The notes under the pieces: generated by a model
The model's input: the letters and a program-made list of their open reading frames with translations, nothing else
Told to the model about the DNA's origin: nothing
Databases searched by the model: none
NCBI RefSeq assembly: GCF_007565055.1
Contig: NC_044560.1
Span: 50,722,030 to 50,786,029, forward strand
Reading direction: 5' to 3'
From: Rhinopithecus roxellana
Lineage: Eukaryota; Chordata; Mammalia; Primates; Cercopithecidae
Length of the DNA: 64,000 nucleotides
Translations under genes and position numbers: made by a program
Shown: one piece after another, positions 12,180-21,967 of the stretch
Numbering within the stretch: the first letter of the stretch is position 1
Layout of the letters: the number at the start of each line of letters is the position of its first letter

Positions 12180-12850
12180 TTCCTATAGTTTAAATGTCTG
12201 TACCCTGAAAAACTCATATTGAAATTTAGTTACCATTGTAACAGTGTTGAGAGGTGGGACTTTTTTCTTTCTTTCTTTCTTTTTTTTTGAGATGGAGTCT
12301 CACTCTGTCGCCCAGGCTGGGTGCATGGCGCGATCTCGGCTCACTGCAAGCTCTGCCTCCTGGGTTCACTCCATTCTCCTGCCTCGGCCTCCTGAGTAGC
12401 TGGGACTACAGGCGCCTGCCACCACACCTGGCTAATTTTTTGTATTTTTAGTAGAGACAGGGTTTCACCGTGTTAGCCAGGATGGTCTTGATCTCCTGAC
12501 CTCATGATCCTCCCACCTCTGCCTCCCAAAGTGCTGGGATTACAGGAGTGAGCCAAAGTGCCCCGCCCGAGGTGGAACTTTTAAGTAGTGATTAGGCCAT
12601 GAGGGCTCTGCCCTCACTGGTGGAATTAATACTGTTATAAAAGGCTGAGTCTGGTCCCCACTTGTTCTCTTGCCCTCTTGCCCTCTTGCCTTCTGCCTTG
12701 TGATGGTAAAGCAAAAAGGCCCTCAGTAGAGGCCGGCACCTTGCTATTGGTTTCCCCAGCCTCCAGACTGTGAGCCAATAAATTTCTGTTCATTACGCAT
12801 TACTCAGTCCCAGGTATTCTGTTATAGTCACACAAAATGGACTAAGAGAC
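12180..12850 (+). mobile_element. MLT1-type solo LTR, split by an Alu
   Basis: MaLR LTR words occur in order: 'GTTTAAATGTCTGTACC', 'GAGAGGTGGGACTTT', then after the Alu 'TGATTAGGCCATGAGGGCTC', 'CCTCCAGACTGTGAG', an AATAAA polyadenylation signal at 12777-12782, and 'AATGGACTAAGAGA' at the end. There is no internal retroviral region. The element is broken at 12261-12568 by a younger Alu. Confidence 0.8.
12261..12568 (-). mobile_element. Alu (S/Y-like), minus strand, with TSD
   Basis: A T-rich head (TTTCTTTCTTTC) precedes GAGATGGAGTCTCACTCTGTCGCCC, and the left arm ends at the right. The target duplication GAGGTGG lies at 12251-12257 and 12569-12575. It is inserted inside the MLT1-type LTR. Confidence 0.9.
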
Positions 12851-13439
12851 CAATTCCATCTTTTATTCAGTCAGAGAAACCCCAGTTTTTAATAACGTTT
12901 TACATATTGGATTTGAAGAGAAAGGATTAAACCTATTTTTTTTTACATGACTGCCCCCAGGGAAGCTTTATCTATAGTGAGTACTGTTTTAAATTACAGA
13001 CTTTTTTGCCACAGTCTGTACTTTATCTGTTTTTTACATGCATATAGTCTAAGTGAGCTAGGTTTTCTTCACCTATGTAAAGAAGTGCTTTCTAAGATGG
13101 CACGGAGCATACCCACCTTGTTGATATGACTCCCACTCAAATGCCTACAGGGTTAAGAACATCAGTGAATGACATAGAGGTCAGATTATATGTGGCTCAA
13201 TGTACAGGGTCTGTCTGGAGGGGGTGATGGCTATCCAGCTCTTATAGAATGCTTTTGGAATTCCGTTAAGAATGTGGAATGTGAGCCCAGTGCTGTTAGA
13301 TCTTCCATCATTTCACAAGAAGCCAGAAACCTGGATTTCTATGTGAATGCTTCCTTTTAAAAGCCTTGGTTATATATTTTTTATGGTGTGACGCATATAG
13401 ACACATCTGTGGGCTGTGATCAGCCTCTGATCACCAGAT

Positions 13440-14060
13440 TGCAACTTCAGTAGAGATAATAACCTGAGGCTTTGGAGCCAGAAGAACTACTGCCATTATT
13501 AACTTGAAGGATGATCTTGAGAGAGTTATTTAACTTTCTTTTTTTTTTTTCTTTTCTTTTTTTTTTATTATACTTTAAGTTCTAGGGTACATGTGCATAA
13601 CGTGCAGGTTTGTTACATATGTATACTTGTGCCATGTTGGTGTGCTGCACCCATCAACTCGTCAGCACCCATCAATTCATCATTTATATCATGTATAACT
13701 CCCAATGCAATCCCTTCCCCCTCCCCCTCCCCATGATAGGCCCCAGTGTGTGATGTTCCCCTTCCCGAGTCCAAGTGATCTCATTGTTCAGTTCCCACCT
13801 ATGAGTGAGAACATGCGGTGTTTGGTTTTCTCTTCTTGTGATAGTTTGCTAAGAATGATGGTTTCCAGCTGCATCCATGTCCCTACAAAGGATGCAAACT
13901 CATCCTTTTTTATGGCTGCATAGTATTCCATGGTGTATATGTGCCACATTTTCTTAATCCAGTCTGTCACAGATGGACATTTGGGTTGACTTTCTGACTC
14001 AGTTTATACATCTGCAAAAGGGAGGATTATATTGACTTCAATGCAGTAGCAAAAAATTTA
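13440..14060 (+). mobile_element. MIR fragment split by an L1PA 3' end
   Basis: MIR-like wording (GAGGCTTTGGAGCCAGAAG, GAGAGAGTTATTTAACTTTCT) resumes at about 13990 with CTGACTCAGTTTATACATCTGC. The L1PA insertion at 13540-13988 interrupts it. Confidence 0.65.
13540..13988 (-). mobile_element. L1PA 3' end, minus strand, 5'-truncated
   Basis: A T-rich tail is followed by TTATTATACTTTAAGTTCTA, the reverse of the primate L1 3' end. The polypurine tract appears as CCCCCTCCCCCTCCCC (about 13719-13734). The body continues to 'GATGGACATTTGGGTTG'. The target duplication ACTTTCT lies at 13533-13539 and 13989-13995. Only ORF2's last codons and the 3' UTR remain. Confidence 0.9.
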
Positions 14061-14262
14061 TGTGTAAAACCTAGCACAAGACAAACAATTTAAAAATGGG
14101 CAAAAGTTTTGAATAGATATTTTACCAAAGAAAATATGGTTAATAAGCATGCAAAAAGAGTATGAACATCACCAGTTATTAGGGAAATGCAAGTTAAAAC
14201 CACTGAATGAAATACTGAACAGAATGGCTATTATCAAAAAGTCAAATAATAACAAGTGTTAG

Positions 14263-15223
14263 TGTGTTCGGAATTGGTTCTTTCCAGTGGGTTCTTGGTC
14301 TTCCTGACTTCAAGAACGAAGCCGTGGACCCTCGCAGTGAGTGTTACAGTTCTTAAAGGTGGTGTGTCTGGAGTTCATTCCTTCAGATGTTCAGATGTGT
14401 CTAGACTCTCTTCCTTCCGGTGGGTTTGTGGTCTCGCTGACTTCAGGAGTGAAGCTGCCGACCTTCGCAGTGAGTGTTACAGTTCTTAAAGGTGGCATAT
14501 CTGGAGTTGTTTATTCCTCCTGGTGAGTTTGTAGTCTCGCTGACTTCAGGAATGAAGCCCCAGACCCTCGTGATGAGTGTTACAGCTCATAAAGGTAATG
14601 CGGACCCAAAGAGTGAGCAGCAGCAAGATTTATTGTGAAGAGTGAAAGAATAAAGCTTCCACAGCATGGAAGGGGACCCGAGCCGGTTGCTACTGCTGGC
14701 TTAGGTGGCCAATTTTTATTCCCTTATTTGGCCTCACCTACGTCCTGCTGATTGGTCCATTTTACAGAGTGCTGATTGGTACACTTACAGTCCTTTAGCT
14801 AGACACAGCACTGATTGCTGTGTTTTTACAGAGTGTTGATTGGTGCATTTACAGTCCTTTAGCTAGACACAGCACCGATTGCTGTGTTTTTACAGAGTGT
14901 TGATTGGTGCATTTACAGTCCTTTAGCTAGACACAGAGTGCTGATTGGTGCGTTTTTACAGAGTGCTGATTGGTGCATTTACAATTCTTCAGCTAGACAC
15001 AGAGTGCTGGTTGGTGCATTTACAATCCTTTAGCTAGACATAGAGCAGTGATTGGTGCATTTTTACACAGTGCTGATTGGTGCATTTACAATTCTTTAGA
15101 CACAGAGTGCTGATTGGTGCATTTTTACAGAGTGCTGATTGGTGCATTTACAATCCTTTAGCTAGACAAAAAAGTTCTCCAAGTCCCCACCCGACCCAGA
15201 AGCCCAGCTGGCTTCACCTCTCA
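14263..15223 (-). repeat. 3' LTR (LTR12-type), long U3
   Basis: 961 bp, 235 bp longer than the 5' LTR. On the minus strand it starts TGAGAGGTGAAGCC at 15223 and ends CACA at 14263. U3 (about 14741-15223) contains about 13 tandem 27-40 bp units built on ACCAATCAGCACTCTG, ten with an exact CCAAT box. A TATA-like AATAAAAATTGGCC lies near 14709-14722 and an AATAAA signal near 14627-14632. CCAAT repeats in ERV9 LTRs are known NF-Y enhancer sites. Confidence 0.93.
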
Positions 15224-15413
15224 ATCCCCTGTCTAAACAGGACACCCCAACTGCTGTGGGGAATTGGGCAGTTACCACTCTAGCTACTTCCTGCTGGATA
15301 GGGGTGAAGAAGGGGCTCTGCAGTTGTAGCATCCTCCAGAGGGGAACTCTTTAGGCCAGTCAGAGGACCAGCAGGTCGGTCCAGGGATCCTCAGTAGAAG
15401 TTGTTAGTTGAGC

Positions 15414-16390
15414 TCATTTGGGGTTCCATTTGTAAGACCATCGTAGCTTGATGGCCTCAACCTTAGAGGAAACAAATTTGACAAGGAGATTAAAAATACA
15501 GGGCCCAAAGGCAAGTAATAGCAAGATGGGTGTCACAGGACCTAGAAATGGGAGATGCCATGTCGCCCAACTCCAGAAGTTGGTATAAGAGTTTGAAAGG
15601 CATTGTTTGATTTCAGAAGTATTTTCCTGTAAATGCCGGGCGACGTCTTGTACTATCCCTGACTGGTTAGTGTAAAAACAATACTCTTCTCCTAAGAAGG
15701 TGAGAGTCCTCCTTTCTCAGCAGTGAGGAGGTCTAGGCCTCGGCAGTTTTGGAGAGTCACTGCTGCCAAAGACTCTATTTGGGATTGTAGAGTAAGGATA
15801 GATTTCGTTATTTCTTGCAAACTGTCTGAGAAATCCTTTGAGAGTGTGTGGTAGTAGGATAATGAAGTAGATAAACTGGCTGTTCTGGTTCCTGTAGCAG
15901 TAGCCATTCCTAACCCTATAAGTAGGGGTATTAGTTGTATGGCTCCGCATTGACGGACTTGAGCTTTGAGGGGTACTGATAGGGTCTGATTTCCTGGGGT
16001 AATGTTAATGTTGGGAGTTAGAAAGACTAAGGTGCAGTTGCCTTTCCAGTTAGTGGAGAGGCAGATATAGGTTGACATTCCACACAAAAAGAATATACCT
16101 TGGCTGGGTAGACAGAACTGGTTGTGTTCGTTAAAAAGGTGTGTGAGTTTGTTGTTTCCACTTTCCCTTACTCCTAGAGTACTTGCCAAGGTAGCTCCGG
16201 TGAGCGGCTGGAAAGGGGTGTTGGGAACAAACTGAGTGGCTTCCTGGGTTCTATTTTCCCACTGGAGAAAAAACCGTTTTGTATCTACTAGGAACCATTC
16301 AAGAGAGTGATTAAAAGAGGGGATGAGAAGGCATTCACTACTGGTGGGGGCACTGCTGCAGGGGGTTCAGGGGTGAATGGTCATGCAGGG
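15414..16390 (-). pseudogene. env remnant: C-terminal SU and TM
   Basis: A broken env gene. The longest frame, 15692-16189 (165 codons), has a hydrophobic segment resembling a fusion peptide (IQLIPLLIGLGMATA, residues ~95-109). A helical heptad stretch follows (SDSLQEITKSILTLQSQIES), then the CRGLDLLTAEKGG segment typical of gammaretroviral-type TM. Upstream, the same frame reads back to a stop near 16,380, giving the C-terminal part of SU. After residue ~160 a 1-nt frameshift ends the frame at TAG. The other frame continues with an E-E-Y-C context where a double cysteine is usual, then a membrane span (about 15,470-15,540), ending at TGA 15414-15416. The N-terminal part of SU is missing, so no envelope protein can be made. 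Confidence 0.85.
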
Positions 16391-16501
16391 AGTATGTTTG
16401 CCATGACAAAATCTGGGCTGTTTGTTAAGCAGGGAGGAGAAGATGATTTTTGGAGGCCCTGAGAAGTGGACAAGCCGTCTGAATGGAGCTGTTTGGGTGA
16501 C

Positions 16502-16640
16502 TCAGCAGTTACTATGATCAGTTGGGGTTTGAAGTTGTAGGGTGTAATTCCACTGACTGGCTTCGGGTATAAGTACCTTTCCTTCTTCTGTCATGAACCA
16601 CCCCGAGGGGAGAAAACTATGCCTCCATGAAAGTCCCCAT
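16502..16640 (-). pseudogene. Integrase N-terminal remnant
   Basis: The frame following RNase H (16502-16867) ends with residues such as WFMTEEGKVLIPEASQW, resembling the start of a gammaretrovirus-type integrase. The frame stops at 16502. Env SU sequence is recognisable by about 16,390, so the zinc-binding and catalytic core domains of integrase are absent. The roughly 110 bp between could not be assigned. Confidence 0.65.
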
Positions 16641-17314
16641 TCTGTTTCAGTTGGGGAATACTGGGGCTTAATCTCTTGGAGAGGGTTGTTCTGTACCAAG
16701 CATCCTTCCATAGGTATTTCTAATGGGAGGTTCCACCTGGCAGCAATTTTGGCCTCAGCATCTGCCCAGTGGCTTCCTCCTACCATTTCTCCTTCACCTT
16801 TCTGATGGCTTTGGCAGTATAAGGCTGCCATCTCCTTGGGTTTTTGCACTCCATGCAATAACTCCATAATTTCCTTGTGGTATTTAATGGGGGTTCCCCC
16901 AGAGGTTAGGAACTCCTTTTCTTTCCATATTGCAGCATGGGCATGCAGGATTAGTTAAGCACACTTGCTATCTGTATATACATTTATTCTTTTTCCTTTT
17001 CCTAGTTCTAAGGCTCGGGTAAGTGCCATTAGTTCTGCTAACTGGGCACTGGTCCCTGGGGGAAGAGGCTTACTTTCAAGTACAGTTACATCACTAACTA
17101 TGGCATAACCTGCCCTTCATATCCCATTCTCCACAAATGAACTTCCCTCAGTACATAGGTTAAGGTCAGGATTAGCTAAGGGGACTTCTAAGAGATCATC
17201 TCGGCCAGCATAAGTCTGAACTATAATTTGTTGGCAGTCATGCTCAATTGATTCCCCATTCTCTGGGACAAAAGTGGCAGGGTTGAGGGCTACGCATGTA
17301 CATATTTGAAGCAC
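16641..17314 (-). pseudogene. RNase H remnant
   Basis: A broken RNase H domain downstream of RT. The upstream frame 17117-17314 carries ALNPATFVPENG and then CTEGSSFVENG, where the first catalytic acidic residue is Glu (T-E-G-S-S) instead of the usual Asp. A TGA follows directly. The next part lies in other frames with at least one more stop near 16,956. The C-terminal part (frame 16502-16867) retains a histidine in SHQKGEGE and an Asp in HWADAEAK, corresponding to the expected last motifs. Confidence 0.8.
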
Positions 17315-17382
17315 AGGTCCCTCAAGGAGTAGTGCCTGGTATCTAAATAGGCAGTTGTCTGATAGCTATAAACCTTTGACAC

Positions 17383-18730
17383 CTAGTATGCCATTTGCAT
17401 AATGAGTAGTCCAATGAGATCCTTTCCTTGTATTATTTTGATAGCCTCTGACACTAAGACAGCCACTGCCACAACTACCCATAAACAATAAGGCCAGCCT
17501 TTTGCTACTACATCAATTTCCTTACTTAGGTATGCCACTGGTTGTGTGGTTGTCCCACGAGTCTGAGTAAGGACTCCAAGAGCTATCCTTGCTCTCTCTG
17601 TGACATATAAAGAGAAGTCTATATGTTTTTGAAGGCTGTTTTTCCTTCTGGTTCCCATTCTACTAGATGAATATTTGCCCTCTGGGTCTCCTTGATTGGA
17701 GTATAGAGGGGCCTGGCTATCTTGCTTTATCTGGGGATCCACAGTTGGCAAAAGCCAGTGATTCCAAGGAACCCTCAGAGCTGTTTTAGTGTCTTAGGGT
17801 GAGGAGAAACCAGTACAGGCTGTATTTGTTCCTTGCTGAGGGCCCTGGTCCCTCTGGCTAAGATTAGGCCTAGATATTTGACCTGCTGTAGGCAAAGCTG
17901 GGCCTTTGACCTAGAAACCTTGTACTCTTGATTAACTAGAAAGTTCAAGAGATCTAGAGTAGCCTGCTGACATGAGGCCTCCAAACTGGTAGCCAAAAGT
18001 AAATCATCCACATACTGAAGGACCAGAGTGCCTGGATTTGAGAAGTGGCCTAGATCTTGGGCCAGTGCCTGACCAAACAGATGAGGGCCATCCCTAAACC
18101 CTTGGGGCAAGACCGTCCATGTAAGTTGGGATGTGTGGTCTGTGGGATCCTCAAAGGCAAAGAGAAACGTGGAGACAGAGTACAGGGGAATACAGAAGAA
18201 GGCATCCTTAAGGTCCAGAACAGTGAACCATTCTGCTTCCTCTGGCATTTAAAAGAGCAGGGTATAGGGGTTGAGTACAATGGGATATAGAGGAATTACC
18301 ATCTCATTGATGAGTCTAAGATCTTGCACTAACCTCCACTGACCATTTGGTTTTTGTACTCCTAGAATTGGAGTATTGCAGGGACTTCTGCATTTCCTTA
18401 CTAAGCCTTGAATTTTTAAATGTTTAATCATATCCTGTAATCCTTTATGAGCTTCAGGCTTTAAGAGATATTGGGATATTGCCTTTGATAAGGAAAAGTG
18501 GTGGGGTCTTTTAGCCTGATTTGGACTGGGCAGACATTTTTTGCCCTTCCAAATTGTCCTTCCAATGCCCAGACTTCAGGGTTGATTCCCTCCTCAAGTA
18601 GGGGACAGCAAATGGGTAACTTGTTCCCCATATTCCTGTAGATAATAGCTCCAGCTTTGGCTAATATATACCTCCCTAATAAGGGTGTGGGACTTTCAGG
18701 CATAACAAGAAAAGCATATGAAAAGAGCAA
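17383..18730 (-). pseudogene. Reverse transcriptase remnant (YVDD retained)
   Basis: Pol RT in several frames. 18461-18730 is the linker and N-terminal part (VWALEGQFGRAKNV). 18249-18431 carries the fingers (SPCNTPILGVQKPNGQWRLV). 17775-18248 carries the palm, with the first catalytic Asp in FTVLDLKDAFF and the second motif QYVDDLLLAT, both intact in isolation. 17383-17751 is the thumb/connection region (AYLSKEIDVVAKGWP). Junctions between frames show frameshifts or stops near 18,460, 18,249 and 17,760. Order and spacing match ERV1 pol. Confidence 0.9.
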
Positions 18731-18933
18731 AGTCTCCCAATTACAACCAAGGAGGTGGAGAAATACCTGGTTAGAGGTTGTCCCACGATTCCTTGAATGG
18801 TAACTGACCTTGAGGACAGTCGTCCTGGATAGGAGATTAACACTGAGAAGGCCATGGCAGTGTCCAGGAAGAAGTCAATTTCCTGGTCCTCAATGGTTAA
18901 ATATACCTGGGGCTCATTTGATGGTGATGACAT
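18676..18933 (-). pseudogene. Aspartic protease remnant
   Basis: The frame of 85 codons contains a retroviral protease start (VYLTIEDQEIDFFLDTA). The catalytic triplet reads D-T-A where retroviral proteases have D-T/S-G, so the active site is damaged. The frame shifts away after about residue 60, and protease-RT linker sequence continues in the frame of 18461-18730. Confidence 0.8.
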
Positions 18934-19048
18934 GAGCTGGTGCTTGCCCTGGGCATTCTCAGTCCTGTTGTTGGATCATCTGGTTGGGGGCTTCTGGCCC
19001 AGAGAACCTTTGCCTTCTGGGGCAGTGTGCCTTCCAGTGATTGCCTCC

Positions 19049-20391
19049 TCATAGCGGACATGGACGAGTGGGTGGCTTGTTTCTTGTTGGACAATCTTTT
19101 TTAAGGTGTCCTTGTAAACCACACTGGTAACAAGCCCCACCAGGTGATTGGCTTGCTCCATTTTCTGTCCTCTCTGAACCACCAAGGTTTGTTTGTCTCA
19201 GGGCCATGACTAAGTCTGGGGCCTTTCTCTGATCTTGCTTTTCCTTTTGGGCATGTTCCTCTTGGTCCCTATTATAGAACACCAAGGTTGCCAGGTTTAA
19301 TAATGCCTCCAGATTTTGTTCAGGGCCCAGGGCTTGCTTTTGGAGTTTTGTTCTGATATCTGTGGCTGATTGGGTAATAAACTTATCTTTTAGGATCAAT
19401 TGACCCTCTAGTGAGTTGGGTGACAGGGGACTATATTTTCTTAAGGCCTCCTGTAGCTGCTCGAGGAAGGCAGAAGGATTTTCTTCCTTTCCCTGAGTTA
19501 TGGTAGACGTCATTGAATAATTCATGGTTTTTTCCCTAATTCTCCTTAGTCCTTCTAGAACACAGGTCAACAGATGTTTACAACTCTAGTCCCCATGATC
19601 TAAGTCAAGGTCCCAATGGGGATCCATACTGGGGATGGCTTACTGACTGGTAGGGAATTTGTCCCTTTCTTTGGCTGTCCTTCTATCATTTACTTGACTA
19701 AGATACCAGGTATCTCCAAACTCTCGGGCTGCAGCTAAAGTTGCATTATTTTCATTAAATGCCAGGGTTTGACCTAACAATAGCATGACATCTCTCCAAG
19801 TGAGATAGAAGATTTGCCCTAGACTGTGTAGGACATCTGTGTACCTTTCAGGATCATCTGAAAACTTCCTCACGTTTGTCTTGATCTGCTTCAAATCAGA
19901 GAGGGAGAAGGGAACATGTACCTGGGTTGGGCCAAATTCTCTTCTTCCTACAGCTTGCAGGGGATATTACCAATAGCCTGGGGGTTTCTGTGGTCCTTTG
20001 AAGATTTCTTTGCTTGTTTCCTTCTGGGTGGGGGAGATTAGAGGAGGCTTATCATTAATAGGAACGGGAGCTATAGGGAGGTTAGGATATGGGGGTAAGC
20101 TGAAATGTCCTCCTGTGGGTTGTAAATTGCAAGCTTTGCATAGTTGTGTATTTTCCTTCAATGAAAAGAAAGCTTGGACATAAAGTATTTCACTCCATTT
20201 GCTTTCCGTCTTACAGAAAAGGTCAAGCTGCAGGAGAGTATTGTGATTTATACGTCCCTCAGGTGGCTATTTTTCCCCATCAGGGAGAGAATAATGAGGT
20301 ACCTCTTCTTCAGGGTTTGCAGGTCAAATTGGTCCCAATGGCTTAGGATACATTTTAAGGGTGAGCCTGTTGCTGCCTGAGTGTGTCCCAT
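19049..20391 (-). pseudogene. gag remnant: MA, proline-rich linker, CA, NC
   Basis: Gag starts at an ATG at 20389-20391 with Met-Gly (MGHTQAATGSPLK), the context for N-myristoylation. It reads only 47 codons to a TAA at 20248-20250. A proline-rich linker follows (frame 19967-20161, LPPYPNLPIAPVP), then the capsid N-domain (19640-19894, DLTWRDV-like FYLTWRDVMLLLGQT). The capsid C-domain and nucleocapsid lie in 19049-19570, with a major-homology-like region (NPSAFLEQLQEALRKYSP) and one intact CCHC knuckle, CYQCGLQGHLKKDC. Several stops and frameshifts separate the pieces, so no Gag precursor can be made. The neighbouring pro frame overlaps the 3' end. Confidence 0.88.
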
Positions 20392-20436
20392 CAAACACAA
20401 AACCGCACGTGGTTTTCATTTGTTTGTTTCTTCACC

Positions 20437-20925
20437 TGCCCAAGAACCCACAATGGTCCCTGGACCCTGCTGATCGGAATAGATGCGCTCACCAACGCAG
20501 CAGCAGAAACACCTCTTGCCCAAGAACCTGCAATGGTCCCTGGACCCTGATGATCAGAATAGTTGCACTCACCAACACAGCAGCAGAAACGCCTCTTGTC
20601 CGAGAATCCACAATGGTCCCTGGACCCTGCTGATCAGAATAGTTGAGCTCACCAATGCAGCAGCAGAAACACCTCTTGCCCAGGAACCCACAATGGCCCC
20701 TGGACCCTGCTGATTTTATTAGTTGCACTCACCGACGACACAGCAGCAGAAACACCTCTTGCCCAAGAACCTGCAACGGTCCCTGGACCCTGCTGATTGG
20801 AATAGTTGCACTCACCGACACAGGAGTAGAAACATCTCTTGCCCAAGAACCTGCAGCAGTCCCTGGACCCTGCTGATCGAAATAGTTGTGCTCACCAGTG
20901 CAGCAGCAGAAACACTAGTTTTCTT
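20437..20925 (-). repeat. 80-bp tandem array, six copies, proviral leader
   Basis: The string TGGACCCTG recurs at 20461, 20541, 20621, 20701, 20784 and 20864, giving periods of 80, 80, 80, 83 and 80 bp. Each unit also contains CACCA[A/G]-CAGCAGCAGAAAC and CTCTTGCCCAAGAACC with point changes. The unit is not a multiple of three, so frames rotate and the open frames over it are not coding. It lies just upstream of gag. Confidence 0.93.
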
Positions 20926-21085
20926 CCTAGACCACAAAGAGGACCAAGGAATATTGGATTTAGTGGCCCTTACCACTGCATTCTCGAAAACCTGTAACCT
21001 TGCCTGTCCTCCTAGACCACAAAGAGGACTGAGGAAAATCGGATTTAGTAGCCCTTTTTGACGCATTCTTGAAAACCTATTAGAG
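20921..21085 (-). repeat. 85-bp tandem pair, proviral leader
   Basis: CCTAGACCACAAAGAGGAC starts at 20926 and again at 21011, and both copies continue with GGATTTAGT-like and GAAAACCT words. The two copies differ at roughly 15-20% of positions. It adjoins the 80-bp array. Confidence 0.85.
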
Positions 21086-21946
21086 TCCTAAGCATACTTA
21101 TGTTAGTATTGGGACTTTACCCCTGTCCTATAATGATGTTATGCCCCAAAAATGAAGTGGAGGTCTATACCCTGAGGGAGGGAAGGGATCTCCAGGGTTG
21201 GAAGAGTGACATCTTTTGTCCTCACTTGAATAGAAATGATATCATTTCTGAAGCTCCCCATATCCTAGCTTCAGAATTAGTTTTTGTTAGGCCTGCTTGT
21301 CTGAGGAGGGATCCTAAAATTCCAGAAAGTCTCCCCTATGACAGGGCTTTGGGCAAAAATTATGTCTTTCTGATTTGTAAGCCTGGGTGCCTAAAGAAGG
21401 GAATAGAGTCCTGGAGTTTATACTAGAAATCATTCTTACAGGATAAACTAGAAAAGCACCAGAGACAGGAAGTGGTTTTTATAAGTGGGACTAGCCTCGG
21501 AGAAGAGAGGTGAGAGGAAGTTTGTCTGACGGGTGTTAGGACCCAGGAGGCAAGCGTCAGGATAAATAGGATAGATGGGCGAGTTTCACTTGGGCGACAT
21601 GACTTTCAGAGTTCCGCTCATGGCTGCAGGGTCAACCAACTTGTTGTTGCGACCCTGGAACTGAATTGCTTTCCTCTCTGTTGACCCTCGGCTCAGCCCA
21701 GAAGTACAGAAAAAGTGGAAGCTGGTTCCAGGCAAACCAACGCTCCCAACTCTGAAGAGTTGGGGATTGTTAGAAAGCCCTTTCCCAGAAAGCCTGATAC
21801 CTGTGTCTTTAGTATGGCAGCCGCATTAGTCACTTTTAACTGGCTGACAGGTGCCCGGTATTTAGCCCCCAAATTCTAAGGAAAAATAGGATAGAATAGC
21901 AAGCAAAAGGGGTCCAATGGTTCTCACTGCTTGACAATAGTCGATA
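21086..21946 (-). other. HERV9 leader, noncoding
   Basis: Sequence between the PBS and the tandem arrays, corresponding to the proviral 5' leader. No long frame or recognisable protein domain was seen on the minus strand. Plus-strand frames here (for example 21100-21426) have no recognisable homology. Confidence 0.6.
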
Positions 21947-21964
21947 GTCCCATCTGGGTCGCCA
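21947..21964 (-). other. Primer binding site (tRNA-Arg type)
   Basis: Three bases inside the 5' LTR end, the minus strand reads TGGCGACCCAGATGGGAC. TGG at the start matches the tRNA CCA tail, and ERV9 is known to use tRNA-Arg. The match to a specific tRNA was not computed. Confidence 0.75.
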
Positions 21965-21967
21965 AAA

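Noticed and set aside
14256..14526. Plus-strand frames in the LTR (and 22065-22376)
   Set aside because: Antisense translations of LTR R/U5, similar only because the LTRs are paralogous.
14741..15223. Regular repeats as a CRISPR or satellite array
   Set aside because: They are LTR12 U3 enhancer units, also found in the other LTR.
15692..16189. 165-codon minus frame as an expressed envelope gene
   Set aside because: It is a fragment of a proviral env. It lacks N-terminal SU, is frameshifted before the membrane span and has a lost cysteine. No intact envelope is encoded.
20437..20925. CRISPR-like regular array
   Set aside because: Contiguous 80-bp tandem units with no spacers, in a provirus of a primate genome.
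18854..21426. Plus-strand frames over the provirus
   Set aside because: Shadows of minus-strand pol/gag and of the tandem leader repeats.
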